Below are positions 17,544-28,500 of a stretch of 56,693 bases of DNA, piece by piece. The notes under the pieces are model-generated. The model searched no databases, was not told the DNA's origin, and worked only from the letters and a program-made list of their open reading frames with translations. The position numbers and the translations under genes are program-made. Source of the DNA: Streptomyces sp. MBT65 (GTDB lineage: Bacteria > Actinomycetota > Actinomycetes > Streptomycetales > Streptomycetaceae); contig NZ_JAENRY010000009.1 in NCBI RefSeq assembly GCF_016612545.1, positions 1-56,693 on the forward strand. Reading direction: 5' to 3'. Positions within the stretch are counted from its first letter, which is position 1. Each line of letters starts with the position of its first letter.

Positions 17544-18839
17544 ATGCCCCGGAACACCCCCTGCCCGCGCTCCACTCGGCAGGCCTGCCTGACCCTGGCC
17601 CTGGCCACGGCGCTGACAGGCACGCTCATGGCCTGCACGGCGGCGACCGCGGCGCAGGACCCCGTCCGCACCTCGGCCGGACGGCCCGGCGTGACAGCGG
17701 CCCAGAAGGCCCAACTGACAACGCTCGCCCAGCAGGTCGTGGACGCCGGTGCCCCCGGCGTGCTCGTGCGGGTCGACAACGGCCGCGGACAGCCGACCGT
17801 GATCGCCCGGCAGACGCCCTGGGCGAGGACCGACCACGCCCTGACCGTGAGCGACGAGTTCCGGATGGGCTCCAACACCAAGACGATGATCGCCACCGTC
17901 GTTCTCCAACTGGTCGCCGAGCACCGGCTCAAGCTGACCGACCCGGTCGAGAAATGGCTGCCCGGCCTCGTCCCCGACGGGTCCGCGATCACCGTACGGA
18001 TGCTGCTCGACCACACCAGCGGCCTGTACAACATCATCCCTGACGACGCCGACGTCCTGAGGACGTTCACCGGTCAGGACAACCGGCAGTGGACCCCCGA
18101 GGAACTGCTCGCCGTGGGCGTCGGGCACGACCCGCTGTTCCCGCCCGGTACGAAGTACTCGTACAGCAACACCGGTTACATCGCGCTCGGCCTGGTCGCC
18201 GAGAAGGCCACCGGACATCGCCTGAGCGACTTGGTCCAGGAGCGGATCGCCGGCCCGCTGCACCTAGAGAACAGCTACTTGGTCAACGGCTCCGATCGGA
18301 CCGACAGCCCCCGGCTCGCCCACGACTACGAACCCGACCCGAAACATCTGGCCCCGGTGCTGTGGCCCGGCATCCCCGCCGGGACCGTGTTCGTCGGCCC
18401 CGCCCGGCCCGCCGGCTACCTGGACGTCACGGGGGTCAACGAGAACACGGAGTGGGCCGCAGGGAGCATGGTCTCCTCCGCGGCGGACTGGGCCCGGTTC
18501 GACACCGCGCTGATGTCCGGCAAGCTCCTGCCGGCCGCCCAGCTCAAGGAGATGAAGACCACCGTCGCGGAGGAGAGCGGCAACCCGAACCGCTACGGCC
18601 TCGGCCTGGAGAAGAGGGCCACCCCCTGTGGCCCGGTCTGGGGCCACGACGGCCAGGCCCCCGGCTACTCCAGCTGGGACTACACCGACAGCACCGGCCG
18701 ACGCACCGTCTCGGTCTTCGTCCCGACCATCTTCGGCATCGCGGCACCCAGGCCCGCCGCCGTCACCGAGGCCCTGCTCAACACCGCGGTCTGCACCATG
18801 CTCGACAAGCCGCTCCCCGCCACGCCGACCGGCTCATGA
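17544..18839 (+). CDS. Serine hydrolase, class C beta-lactamase / D-alanyl-D-alanine carboxypeptidase family lipoprotein
   Basis: A 431-residue exported protein. The ATG at 17544 has AGGAGG eight bases upstream. The N-terminal signal ends in a lipobox-like LMAC (Cys31), so it is probably membrane anchored. The penicillin-binding fold is complete: nucleophile Ser110 with Lys113 (GSNTK), Y207-S-N209 and the third motif H368-D-G. Members hydrolyse D-Ala peptides, beta-lactams or esters outside the cell. It is followed after 70 bases by the MmpL transporter gene and may be co-transcribed with it. It could be a self-resistance or product-processing enzyme of the neighbouring NRPS cluster, but that is inference. 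Confidence 0.9.
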   Translation: MPRNTPCPRSTRQACLTLALATALTGTLMACTAATAAQDPVRTSAGRPGVTAAQKAQLTTLAQQVVDAGAPGVLVRVDNGRGQPTVIARQTPWARTDHALTVSDEFRMGSNTKTMIATVVLQLVAEHRLKLTDPVEKWLPGLVPDGSAITVRMLLDHTSGLYNIIPDDADVLRTFTGQDNRQWTPEELLAVGVGHDPLFPPGTKYSYSNTGYIALGLVAEKATGHRLSDLVQERIAGPLHLENSYLVNGSDRTDSPRLAHDYEPDPKHLAPVLWPGIPAGTVFVGPARPAGYLDVTGVNENTEWAAGSMVSSAADWARFDTALMSGKLLPAAQLKEMKTTVAEESGNPNRYGLGLEKRATPCGPVWGHDGQAPGYSSWDYTDSTGRRTVSVFVPTIFGIAAPRPAAVTEALLNTAVCTMLDKPLPATPTGS

Positions 18840-18909
18840 GCGCGGAAGCCGCTCCATCCCGCTTCCCGCACTCGCCAACTCCCCCTATCTCAAAGGACGT
18901 TGTTCAGCC

Positions 18910-21399
18910 ATGTCCGCACTGGCCACATGGTGCTTCCGGCACCGCCTCCTCGTCATCGGTATCTGGGCAACCCTCCTGGTCGCGCTCGCCGTGCCGTACG
19001 CGACACTCGGCACCAGTTACTCCGACGCCTTCAGCCTGCCGGGCCTGGAGTCCTCCAAGGCGCAGGCGCGGCTCCAGGCGTCCGAGCCCCGACAGGCCGG
19101 GGACACCGACCAGATCGTGGTGCACCTGCGCCATGACGGTTCGATCCGGGACACCGCCGTACGACACAAGGTGACCTCCATGCTCGACCGGGTCGCCACG
19201 CTCCCCTCCGTCGCCTCGGTCAGCAGCATGTACGGCCCCGAAGGCGCGGTCCGGATCAGCGAGGACGGCCGGACCGCCTACGCCACGGTGACGTTCGACG
19301 CGCAGGCCGAACGGATACCGGCCGCCGATGTCACCCGGGTCATCGACACCGCCCGGGCAGCTCGTGACGCGGACCTCCAGGTGGAACTCGGCGGACAGGC
19401 CATCAGCTCCGCCGCCGAGGGCAGGACGCGCAGCACCGAGGCCATCGGGCTGGTCGCCGCCGGCATCATCCTCTTCGCCGCCTTCGGCTCACTGCTCGGC
19501 ATGCTCCTGCCCCTGCTGGTCGCCGTCGCGGCGCTCGGTGCCGGGCTGCTCACCGTCGGGCTGACCTCGCAAGTGATGACCCTGGGCAGCGACGCCCCGA
19601 CGGTCGCGGCCCTCATCGGGCTCGGAGTCGGCATCGACTACGCCCTGTTCATCGTCACCCGGCACCGCACCGGCCTGCGGAACGGACTGACACCGGAGCA
19701 GGCGGTGATCCGGGCGCTCGACACCTCCGGGCGGGCGGTGGTCTTCGCCGGACTCACCGTGGTCACCGCCCTGCTCGGCCTGCTCGTCCTGCGGATCGGC
19801 CCGCTCAGCGCGATGGGCATCAGCGCCGCAACGGCCGTACTGGCCACGGTGATCGCGGCGGTGACCCTGCTGCCTGCGCTCCTCGGCCTCTTCGGCAGTC
19901 GGCTGCTGACCAGGCGTCAGCGACGAGCCCTGACCACCCGCACCCCGGAGACGGGCGAGCCGCAGCAGCGCGGTACGACACGTGCCCGAGGCCGCTGGGC
20001 CGGGCAAGTGGAGCGTCACAAGGCCCTGTTCGCCCTGATCGCACTCCTTGTCGTCACGGTGCTCTCCCTCCCCACGCTGTCCCTGCGTCTGGGAACCTCG
20101 GACGCCGGAAACGACCCCCGGGGCACCACCACCCGAGCCGCCTACGACCTTCTCGCCCAGGGCTTCGGCCCCGGCTCGAACGGCCCGCTGGTGCTGGTCG
20201 CCCAACTGACCGCGCCCAGCGACCGGTCGGCCCTCGACAGGCTGCTCTCGGCCGTGCGCGCCACCCCCGGGGTGGCTTCGGCCACGGCGGAACCGGTCAC
20301 CGCCGCGACACGCCTTTCCGCCATCGACGTCGTACCGACCGCCGCACCCCAGGACGAGTCGACCAGCACCCTGATCACCCACCTCCGCAAGGACGTTGTC
20401 CCCGCCGCCGAGCGGGGAAGCGGTCTGACGGTCCACGTCGGCGGCTCGACCGCCGCCGCCGGTGACCTGGCCGATCTGCTGGCGGGCAAGCTGCCGATGT
20501 TCCTCGGGGTGATCGTCGGGCTCGGTTGCTTGCTGCTGATGGTGGCCTTCCGCAGTGTCCTGGTACCGCTGACCGCCGCCGTGATGAACCTGCTCGCGTC
20601 GGCCGCGTCCTTCGGGGTCGTGGTCGCCGTGTTCCAGTGGGGCTGGGGCTCCGAACTCCTCGGCCTGGGCAAGGCGGGGCCGGTGGAGGCCGAGCTTCCG
20701 GTGATCATGCTGGCGATCCTGTTCGGCCTGTCCATGGACTACCAGGTCTTCCTGGTCAGCCGGATGCACGAGGAGTGGGAACGCACCCGCGACAACCACC
20801 GCGCCGTCCGCGTCGGCCAGGCAGAGACCGGCCGGCTGATCAACGCCGCCGCCCTGATCATGATCTGCGTGTTCACCGCCTTCGTCCTCGGCGGTGAGCG
20901 GGTCATCGCCGAGTACGGCGTGGGACTGGCCGCGGCCGCCGCGATCGACGCCTTCGTCCTGCGCACCGTGCTGGTCCCGTCGCTGATGCACCTGCTGGGC
21001 CGGGCGAACTGGTGGCTGCCTGCCTGGCTGGACCGCGTCCTGCCGCATGTGTCCATCGAGGGTGCACGGCCCGGGAGTTGGCCTCGCCCGACGGCGGCGC
21101 CGCCGCTACGACAGGTCGGCGCCCCGCGTGCTCCGCGGTCGGTCGCCGTGGCGTATGTCTGGTGGTTCTTCCTCGGTCTGTTCGGAGTTCACCACTTCTA
21201 TCTCGGCAGGACCCGCCTGGGGCTGCTGCACCTGTGCACCCTCGGTATCTGCGGCCTGGGCTGGCTGGCCGACGCCTTCACCCTCCCCCAAAAGGTCCGC
21301 AGCGCGAACGCCCGCACCGCCGGCAACCCCTCGGCCAGTCGCGTGGTGGGGAGCGAGTCACCCCTGTCTGCCAACACACCCACGACAGCACGGAGTTGA
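18910..21399 (+). CDS. MMPL-family RND transporter with C-terminal TM2 domain
   Basis: An 829-residue membrane protein starting at the ATG before LATWCFRHRLLVIGIWATLL, with AAAGGA upstream. It has the MmpL layout: one helix, a large extracellular domain, five helices including GLGVGIDYALFIVTRHR, then a second repeat with ILFGLSMDYQVFLVSRMHEE. These proteins export lipids, peptides or antibiotics using the proton gradient. After the normal MmpL end it continues into residues 743-800, which match a TM2 domain (two helices, motif VHHFYLGR and GLGWLADAF). The gene converges tightly (35 bases) on the NRPS operon and is a plausible exporter for it. Confidence 0.92.
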   Translation: MSALATWCFRHRLLVIGIWATLLVALAVPYATLGTSYSDAFSLPGLESSKAQARLQASEPRQAGDTDQIVVHLRHDGSIRDTAVRHKVTSMLDRVATLPSVASVSSMYGPEGAVRISEDGRTAYATVTFDAQAERIPAADVTRVIDTARAARDADLQVELGGQAISSAAEGRTRSTEAIGLVAAGIILFAAFGSLLGMLLPLLVAVAALGAGLLTVGLTSQVMTLGSDAPTVAALIGLGVGIDYALFIVTRHRTGLRNGLTPEQAVIRALDTSGRAVVFAGLTVVTALLGLLVLRIGPLSAMGISAATAVLATVIAAVTLLPALLGLFGSRLLTRRQRRALTTRTPETGEPQQRGTTRARGRWAGQVERHKALFALIALLVVTVLSLPTLSLRLGTSDAGNDPRGTTTRAAYDLLAQGFGPGSNGPLVLVAQLTAPSDRSALDRLLSAVRATPGVASATAEPVTAATRLSAIDVVPTAAPQDESTSTLITHLRKDVVPAAERGSGLTVHVGGSTAAAGDLADLLAGKLPMFLGVIVGLGCLLLMVAFRSVLVPLTAAVMNLLASAASFGVVVAVFQWGWGSELLGLGKAGPVEAELPVIMLAILFGLSMDYQVFLVSRMHEEWERTRDNHRAVRVGQAETGRLINAAALIMICVFTAFVLGGERVIAEYGVGLAAAAAIDAFVLRTVLVPSLMHLLGRANWWLPAWLDRVLPHVSIEGARPGSWPRPTAAPPLRQVGAPRAPRSVAVAYVWWFFLGLFGVHHFYLGRTRLGLLHLCTLGICGLGWLADAFTLPQKVRSANARTAGNPSASRVVGSESPLSANTPTTARS

Positions 21400-21434
21400 G
21401 CACCTTCGCTCGCGTCGGTCAACCGGGACCCCGC

Positions 21435-22313
21435 TCAGGCCTCCAGCCGGGAACCGTTGACGGCCACCCGGCGCCCCTCGCGGGTGTGCGGGAAGTAGTC
21501 CCAGACGGCGTGGTGTTGGACGCTGCGGTTGTCCCAGAGGACGAGGGTGCGCTCCTGCCAGCGGACCCGGCAGTGCAGCAAGGGGGTGCGGGCGATGTGC
21601 GCGTACAGCATCTCCAGCAGCGCGTCGCTCTCGGTGCGGGAGAGTTGGGCGATGTGCGAGGTGTAGGGGGCGTTGACGAACAGCAGCTTGCGGTCGGTCT
21701 CCGGGTGACGGGCGACGACCGGCTGTTCGGTGCGCGGCACCTCGTACTCGGGCGGCGGGGTCTGTCCGGCGGCGATCCAGGGCAGGGCCCCGTCATGAAC
21801 GGCGGTGAGGCTCTCCAGGAAGCTCCGCATCGTCGGCGAGAGCAGTTCGTAGGCGAGGTGCATGTTCGCGAAGACGGTGTCGCCGCCACTGCCGCCCTCG
21901 GGGATGGTGGTGATGTACAGCAGCGAGCCGAGGGAGGGCTCGGCGTCGGCGGTGCCGTCGGCGTGCCAGCCGTTGCCGGCCACGGCCTTGGACTCCTTGG
22001 TCGCCTTGATCTCCAGGATGTACGGGTCGGATCCCTCGGGCGCGAGGGCCACGGGGTGCAGTTCGCCGAAGACGCCCGCGAACCGCTTGTGTTCCTCGGG
22101 GGTGATGTCCTGGTCGCGGAAGACGAGGACGTGGTGGGTGTGGAACGCGTGCTTGAGTTCCTTCTCCTGCTGGGGTGTCAGCTCCCGGGACAGGTCCAGG
22201 CCGGTGACCTCCGCGCCCAGCAGCGGGGTGATCGGCGCGACGGACAGGGTGTCGTAGGGCTCGGCGGGGCGGGTGGTGAGCCGCTCGACGGCCTTGAGTG
22301 CGTAGTCCTCCAT
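21435..22313 (-). CDS. TauD/TfdA family Fe(II)/2-oxoglutarate dioxygenase
   Basis: A 292-residue enzyme. The frame is open far upstream, but ATG at 22313 has GGAGG six bases before it. The facial triad is visible: H117-x-D119 in GWHADGT and H267 after WDNRSVQ, with the 2-oxoglutarate-binding arginine in EGRRVAV. The fold start (TPLLGAEVTGLDLSR) is typical of the family. It should hydroxylate, desaturate or cleave a substrate using O2 and 2-oxoglutarate. As the last gene of the NRPS operon, 52 bases after the 60-residue gene, it is a probable tailoring enzyme acting on an amino acid precursor or on the peptide product. Confidence 0.92.
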   Translation of the reverse strand: MEDYALKAVERLTTRPAEPYDTLSVAPITPLLGAEVTGLDLSRELTPQQEKELKHAFHTHHVLVFRDQDITPEEHKRFAGVFGELHPVALAPEGSDPYILEIKATKESKAVAGNGWHADGTADAEPSLGSLLYITTIPEGGSGGDTVFANMHLAYELLSPTMRSFLESLTAVHDGALPWIAAGQTPPPEYEVPRTEQPVVARHPETDRKLLFVNAPYTSHIAQLSRTESDALLEMLYAHIARTPLLHCRVRWQERTLVLWDNRSVQHHAVWDYFPHTREGRRVAVNGSRLEA

Positions 22314-22365
22314 GAGGGACCTCCGTGGCATCGGTGGGGCGAGGAAGGGGGCCCAGGGCCTGCAA

Positions 22366-22548
22366 CTACAGGCCCCGGTCGAGGAGTTCGGATACGACGA
22401 GACGCCCGAAGGCGCGATTGTCGTGGATCGTGTCGTCCACCTGGCAGAAGGCGGGGCGTTGCAGGCCGGAGGCGTCGGTGACGCGGTCCCTGAGGTCGAC
22501 CAACTCGACGCAGCGCACGGTGAGTTCGTCGGTGAGGACATGCTGCAC
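22366..22548 (-). CDS. Unrecognised 60-residue protein in NRPS operon
   Basis: A GTG at 22548 follows GAGGAGG with ideal spacing, and that site overlaps the stop of the hybrid NRPS-PKS gene. The product is a 60-residue soluble protein with an acidic first half (LTDELTVRCVELVDLRDRV) and a well-formed second half (GLQRPAFCQVDDTIHDNRAF). It is not an MbtH-like protein: the tryptophan pattern and NxExQxS motif are absent. It is not an acyl-carrier protein, as there is no DSL serine motif. Its ribosome site, codon use and position between the synthetase and the dioxygenase make it a real gene. I do not recognise the family. Confidence 0.75.
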   Translation of the reverse strand: MQHVLTDELTVRCVELVDLRDRVTDASGLQRPAFCQVDDTIHDNRAFGRLVVSELLDRGL

Positions 22549-22558
22549 GGTGACCTCC

Positions 22559-25500
22559 TCAGGTTCGTCCGGCGGGGCGGAACAGGGCACCCTCGGGCAG
22601 AGCCGCCGCGAGTACGGCGGCGATCGCCTGTACGTGGGGTTCCGCGACGAGTTCGTAGTGGGTGGCGTCGACGTGGTGGAGGCGGAACGGGCGGGGCAGA
22701 TGGGCGTCCCACGCACCGGGCGCGGTCGGCTCCGGCGCCAACACCCCTTCTTCTACGGGATGTTCGGCGAGCCACACCTCGGCGGGCGTCCGATGCAGTC
22801 GGGGCAGTCGGTGGTCGGCCATGGCCGCGAGATTCGTACGGCAGCAGTGCGCGAGGCGTTCGGCGTAGACGCGGCCGGACTCGGTGAGCCGTCCGCCACC
22901 ACCCCGGTGTCCATTGCCGCTCAGCTCCCGTGCGAACACGGCGTCCACCTGCTCCTCGTCGTAGGCGGCGAGCCGTTGGCCCGCGCCGGGCGGTGGCGGA
23001 TCGAGGAGGTGGACGGCGTCGACGGGTCTGCCGTCGGCCTCGGCAAGTGCCGCCATGGACAGGGCGGTCCAGGCACCGAACGACCAACCCGCCAGGCCCA
23101 GACGGACGTTGGGGTCCGGGAACGCGACCCGCACGGCTTCCAGGTAGTGCGCGGCACGCTCGGCTATCGACCGCGCGGGCTGCGCCGGGTCGCGCAGTTT
23201 CGGGTCGGCGATCAGACAGACCGTCAACTCGTCGGGCAGGGCCGCCACCAGAGGTCGGTAGGCCTGGATGTCGCCGCCGACAGGATGGACCAGGCACAGG
23301 ACGTCCGGACCGGTTCCGCGCTGCCACACCTCGACGTCCACTGCCGCGGCGGACGCACGAGTGCCGGTGTCGGTGTCGGTGCCGAGATGGCCGAGCACCT
23401 CGGCGAGGCTCACCCGGTGGCTGAGCCGGGACAGGTCGATGTCGGTGCCGAAGCGGAGCTTCACCTCGTCGATGAGTTCCAACAGGGTGAGCGAGTCGGC
23501 GCCGAGGTCGTACAGCGCGGCCTCCGGGTCGATGGTCTCCACGCCGAGCAAGTCGACCAGGATATCGGTGAGTTCGGCCGTGGGGTCGGTGGATGCGGGG
23601 GGCACGGAGGAGATCGGCGTGGAGTCGGCGAGCAGCTCATGCTTGTGCTGTCGCTCGTGCTCGTTCTCGTGTTCGTGTTCGTGTTCGTAGAAGAAACGAG
23701 CCTCCACCAACGCGGTGGTGTTGACCATCAGGTGGGGCAATTGCAGGTGCAGGGCCCGCTCGAAGACCGTGACGCCGTCCTCGGGGGTGAGCGCGACCTT
23801 CAGGTGTTCCTGGTGGCGGGTGTCGGTGGTGAGGGCGTGCTGTGCCATGCCCACGTCCCGCCACGCGTCCCAGCCGATGCTCATACGGACGGTGGTGGCG
23901 TCGTCGGCAGGGGATGCGTGATGGGCGTAGGCGTCGAGACAGGCGTTCGCCGCCGCGTAGTCGAACTGTCCAACTCCCCCGAACTCGGCCGCCATTGACG
24001 AGCAGTAGGCCGCGTAGTCGGGGTCGTACTCGGCGATGAGCTGTTCGACGAGCAGGGCGCCGCGCAGTTTGGCGGCGATGGCACGGCGGGCGGTGGCCGG
24101 GTCGCGCCGGGCGAGGAGTCCCCCGGCGGCCTCGCCGACCGCGTGGACGATGCCGGCGAGGCCGTCGAGGTGCGGGGCCAAGTGGTCCGCGACCGCGCTC
24201 AGTTCGTCCGTGGCGAGGTCGGCCGAAACGACCGTGACGCGGTCCTGGTGAGCCCGCAGCGCGAGCGGTGTCCCGGTCCTCCGGGCAACGAGGACCACGC
24301 GGTTGCCGGGGTGCTCCAGGAGGCGGGCGGCCAGGGTGGCGCCGATTCCACCGGTGCCGCCGAGCACCAGGTGGGTTCCGGGTGCGGCCGAACGGACGGC
24401 GGGTTGCGGGGAGTTGAGGCCGGCGACCGGTTGGAGGGTGCGCCGCCACCAGAAGCCGTCGCGCAGGCCGGTCGCCGGTTCGGTGATCGTGTCGTCCAGG
24501 AGCAGGTCGGGCAGGTGGGCCGCCCAGTCGGCCGCACCTGGTCCGGGCAGGTCGGTCCAGCGGAGGGTCACGCCCATTTCCTGCCGGGGCACTTCGAGCG
24601 CGGCGGCGAGCAGACCCGCCTCAGGAGTGCGGACGGGGCCGGTGACCGGCTGCGCCCCGTGGGACAGCAGCCAGGCGCGGGGCCGTACGGCGGCCGGGAC
24701 GTCCGCGAGAGCGCGGGCGAGCGCGGCGACGGAGTCGAGACAGGCCAACTGGGCTGCCTCCAGGGCGTGTTCGTCGAGGCCGCCGTCAAGGGCCAGCGGC
24801 AACGTGTGCAGCCAGTCGACGCCGGGCCCGGTGTTCCGGGTGAACTCCTCCAGCACGGCGGCGAGTTGCGCGGAGTCGGCGGGGTCGGCTTCATAGGCGT
24901 CCGCGCCGAGACGGGCAAAGGTCTTGCCGGCGGAGACGGTCACCACCCGGGCGTAGTGCCGTTCCAGGAACCGCCACGACGCACCGCCCGCGTCGGTGAC
25001 CACCACGACGGTGCGCTGTCGTTCGTGGCCGCCGGTGCGGGCGCGTCGCAGCCGCGTCCACTGCGGCTGGTGCAGCCACTGGTCGGCGGGCAACCGCTGC
25101 GGGCCGGCCGACGGCATGGGCGCGAGCTGGAAGTCGTACTCCGCCGTGTCGAAGGCGGGCGGCGGGAAGTCCCAGGGTGCGGGCGCGGGGCCCTCGGGCC
25201 AAACGAGCGGGTGCCCGGCCGTCCAGGCCTCGGCGAGCGCGTACGGATCCCAGCCCCGGGTGGGCTCGCCGGTGCGCGGGTGCGGTGCCGTGATGTCGGT
25301 GAGCATTTCGAGCCAGGCGACGGCTGAACCGGCGTCCACGCAGACCGACGCCGCCCGGTGGCCGAGCGCGGGCCGGCCGGCCTGGAGGTGCCGCAGCACC
25401 TGCGGGTAGGTGTCGGGGTGCGCTCTGAGGTAGGCGGCGATCCGGCGGGCGTCCGCGCGTACGGCGGCCTCGGAACTGCCGGACAGCACCAGGCACGGCA

Positions 25501-28500
25501 CCGCTTCGTACGCGGTGGGTACGGCGGGTCGGGCGTCCGCCTGCTCCAGCAGCAGGTGGGCGTTTGTCCCGCCGATGCCGAAGCTGCTGACCGCGGCGAC
25601 CCGTGGCCCGTCCTGCGGCCAGGGTTCGGCGGTGACCGGTATGCGGAACGGGCCGTCGTCTATCTCCGGGTTGAGCCGGTCGAAGTCGGCCGTGGGCGGG
25701 ACGATCCCGTGGTGCACGGCGAGCACGGCCCGCACCATGCCGACGACGCCCGCGGCGGCGCCCAGGTGTCCGATCTGGCTCTTCACGGAGGACAACGCCA
25801 CCCGCGAGTCGTCCGTCAGTCCGTACGCCTGGCGCAGCGCGGCCGCCTCCACCGGGTCCCCGAGCCGGGTGCCGGTGCCGTGCGCCTCCACATAGCCGAG
25901 ATCGGCTCCGCTACGACCGCTGCGGTGCAGGGCGGTGCGGATCGCGGCGCGCTGTCCGGCCAGGGCCGGGGCGCTGTAACTCAGCTTGTCCGAACCGTCG
26001 TTGTTGATGCCCGAGCCGGTGATGACGGCGTAGACGGTGTCCCCGTCGCGGCGGGCGGCGGCGAGGGGCTTGAGGACGACCACGCCACTGCCGCTGGCTC
26101 CGACGGTGCCGGCGGCGTCCGCGCTGAAGGGCCGGCAGTGGCCGTCCGGCGAGAAGATGTGCTGCGGTCGGTAGGTGTAGCCGTCGGTCAGGTCCACGTC
26201 GACGAGGACACCGCCGACGAGCATCACATCGGCGTCCCCCTGCCGCAGCAGCCCGGCGGCGACGTGCACGCCGACGAGCGAGCTGGAGCACGCGGACTGC
26301 ACGGTGAAGGCGGGGCCGGTCAGGCCGAGGTGATAGGCGGCCTTGGTGGCCAGGAAGTCCTTCTCGTGGTGCAGCGCCAGGCGGAAGCTGTCGGGCAGTT
26401 GGGCGGGGTCCGCGTCGCGCAGCATGCGCTGGAAGTAGGTGTTCTCCCCGCAGGCCGCCAGCAGTCCGACCCGCTGGGCCGACGGGTCCCCGATTCCGGC
26501 GTGGGCGAGTGCCTCGACGCAGTTCATCAGGAGGTGTCGCTGCTGGGGGTCCATGAGCCGGGCCTCGTGCGGGCTGATCGTGAAGCGGCCCGGGTCGAAG
26601 TCGAGCAGCCCCGCGAGCTGGCTGCGGGCGCCGACCCGGCCGTCCGCCGCCGGGAAGTGCTCGATGCCCCGGCCGCCGGAAACCGTCAGGTCCCAGAAGG
26701 CGGCGAGGTCGGGGGCGCCCGGCAGTCGTACGGCCATCCCGATGACGGCGACAGGTTCACCGGCCCGCTCCCCCGGCGGTGGGGCGACGGCGGTCGCGTG
26801 GGTGGCCTCCGTTGCACGCACCTCGATGAGGCGGGCCAGTGCGCGAAGGCTGACGTGCTCGAACAACTCCGGGACGGTGAAGGCGAGTTCGCCCTCGCCC
26901 GCGCAGCGGAGCTGGAAGCGCATCAGGTCCAGGCTGGTGGCACCGGCGTCGAAGAACCGCTGTTCCACGCCGACCGCCTTGCCGGTCACGGTCTCGAACA
27001 GGGCGGCCAGCCGTGCTTCGAGCGACGAGAGGGCGGGAGCGGTCACGTCGGTCGACCGCAGCTCCCGGCCCGGGGCGGTGAGTGCCGCCCGGCGGTCCAG
27101 CTTTCCGCTCGGCGTGCGCGGCAGTTCGGTCAGGCGCCGGAAACGGCTGACGCGTACATAGGCCGGCAGCAGTCCGGCCAGATGATCCGTGAGGTCCGCC
27201 ACGTCGGGGTCGCCGCCCCGGCATTGCAGACAGGCAACCAGGCGCCCGTCCGCCACCGCCGCGACCGCGTGGGTCACTCCGGGATACTGCAACAGCGCGG
27301 CCTCGACCTGCCCCAACTCCAGCCGGTGGCCGCCGAGTTTGACCTGGCCGTCGTCGCGGCCCGCGTAGTGCAGCAGACCCCGCGCGTCGAACCGGGCCAG
27401 GTCGCCGGTGCGGTAGAAGGTCCCGAGGTCCGGGTCGTCCGTGAAGCGGTCGTGCTGCGATGTGTCGTCGCCGACGTAGCAGCGGCCCACCATGAGCCCG
27501 CCGATCAGCAACTCGCCGGTGACACCGGGCGGGACGGGCAGTCCGCCCTCGTCCACGACCCGCAGGACGGCGTTCGCCACTGGACGGCCGATCGCGGGGC
27601 GCAGCGGCCAGTCGGCGGGGTCGCCGTCGAGGCACAGGCCGCTGACGACATGGGTCTCGGTGGGCCCGTAGTGGTTGAACAGCCGGGCGTCCGGAAGACC
27701 GGCGAACCAGCGGCGGATCGCGTCGGTGCACACCAACTGCTCCCCGGCGGTGACGACTTCCCGCAGCCGGGACGGGAACTGCCCGGTGCGCACCCCGTGC
27801 TCGGCGAGCAGTTGCAGAGCGACGTACGGCAGGAAGATCCGTTCCGCTCCCCCGGTCTCCAACTCCCGCAGCAGGGAGGGGACATCGTGCCGCCAGGCGG
27901 GTTCCACCAGGCGCAGCAGGCCGCCTGAGCACAGGGTGGTGAGGATCTCCTGGAAGGACACGTCGAAGGACAGCATGGAGAACTGCTGGGTGACGGCGGG
28001 CCCGCTCAGTCCGCCGTCGGTGCGCTGCCAGGTCAGCAGGTTGCACAGGGTCCGGTCGGAGACCTGGACGCCTTTGGGAGTGCCGGTGGAGCCGGACGTG
28101 AACAGGGTGTAGAGCGGGCGCTGCCCCTGGTGCGCGGGCAGTTGGGGCACTGCGGCGGGGGTTTCGACAAGGGTGAGGAGATGCCGGGGCAGCGACGGTG
28201 GGGCGATCGCGGCGAGGAGGGCTTCGTCCTCGGGTGCCACGAGGACGCACAAGGGGTCGGCCCGGTCGAGCACATGCCGCAGCAAGGGTGGTGGATAGGC
28301 GGGGTCGAGGGGGACGACGGTGAGGTTGAGACGGGCCGCCGCCAGGAGCGCCACGACGTGTTCGGCGGAGGGCTGGAGGTAGAGCGCCACAGCGGCCGGC
28401 GCGGCGGGGTCGGCCGGGAGCAGGGTGCCGAGTACGGCGGCCAACTCGGCGGCCTGGGCGTCGAGTTCGGCGTAGGTCAGGGTCAACTCGCCGGTGGTGA

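Noticed and set aside
22366..22548. MbtH-like protein
   Set aside because: Size and place fit, but the conserved tryptophans and NxExQxS motif of MbtH proteins are missing.
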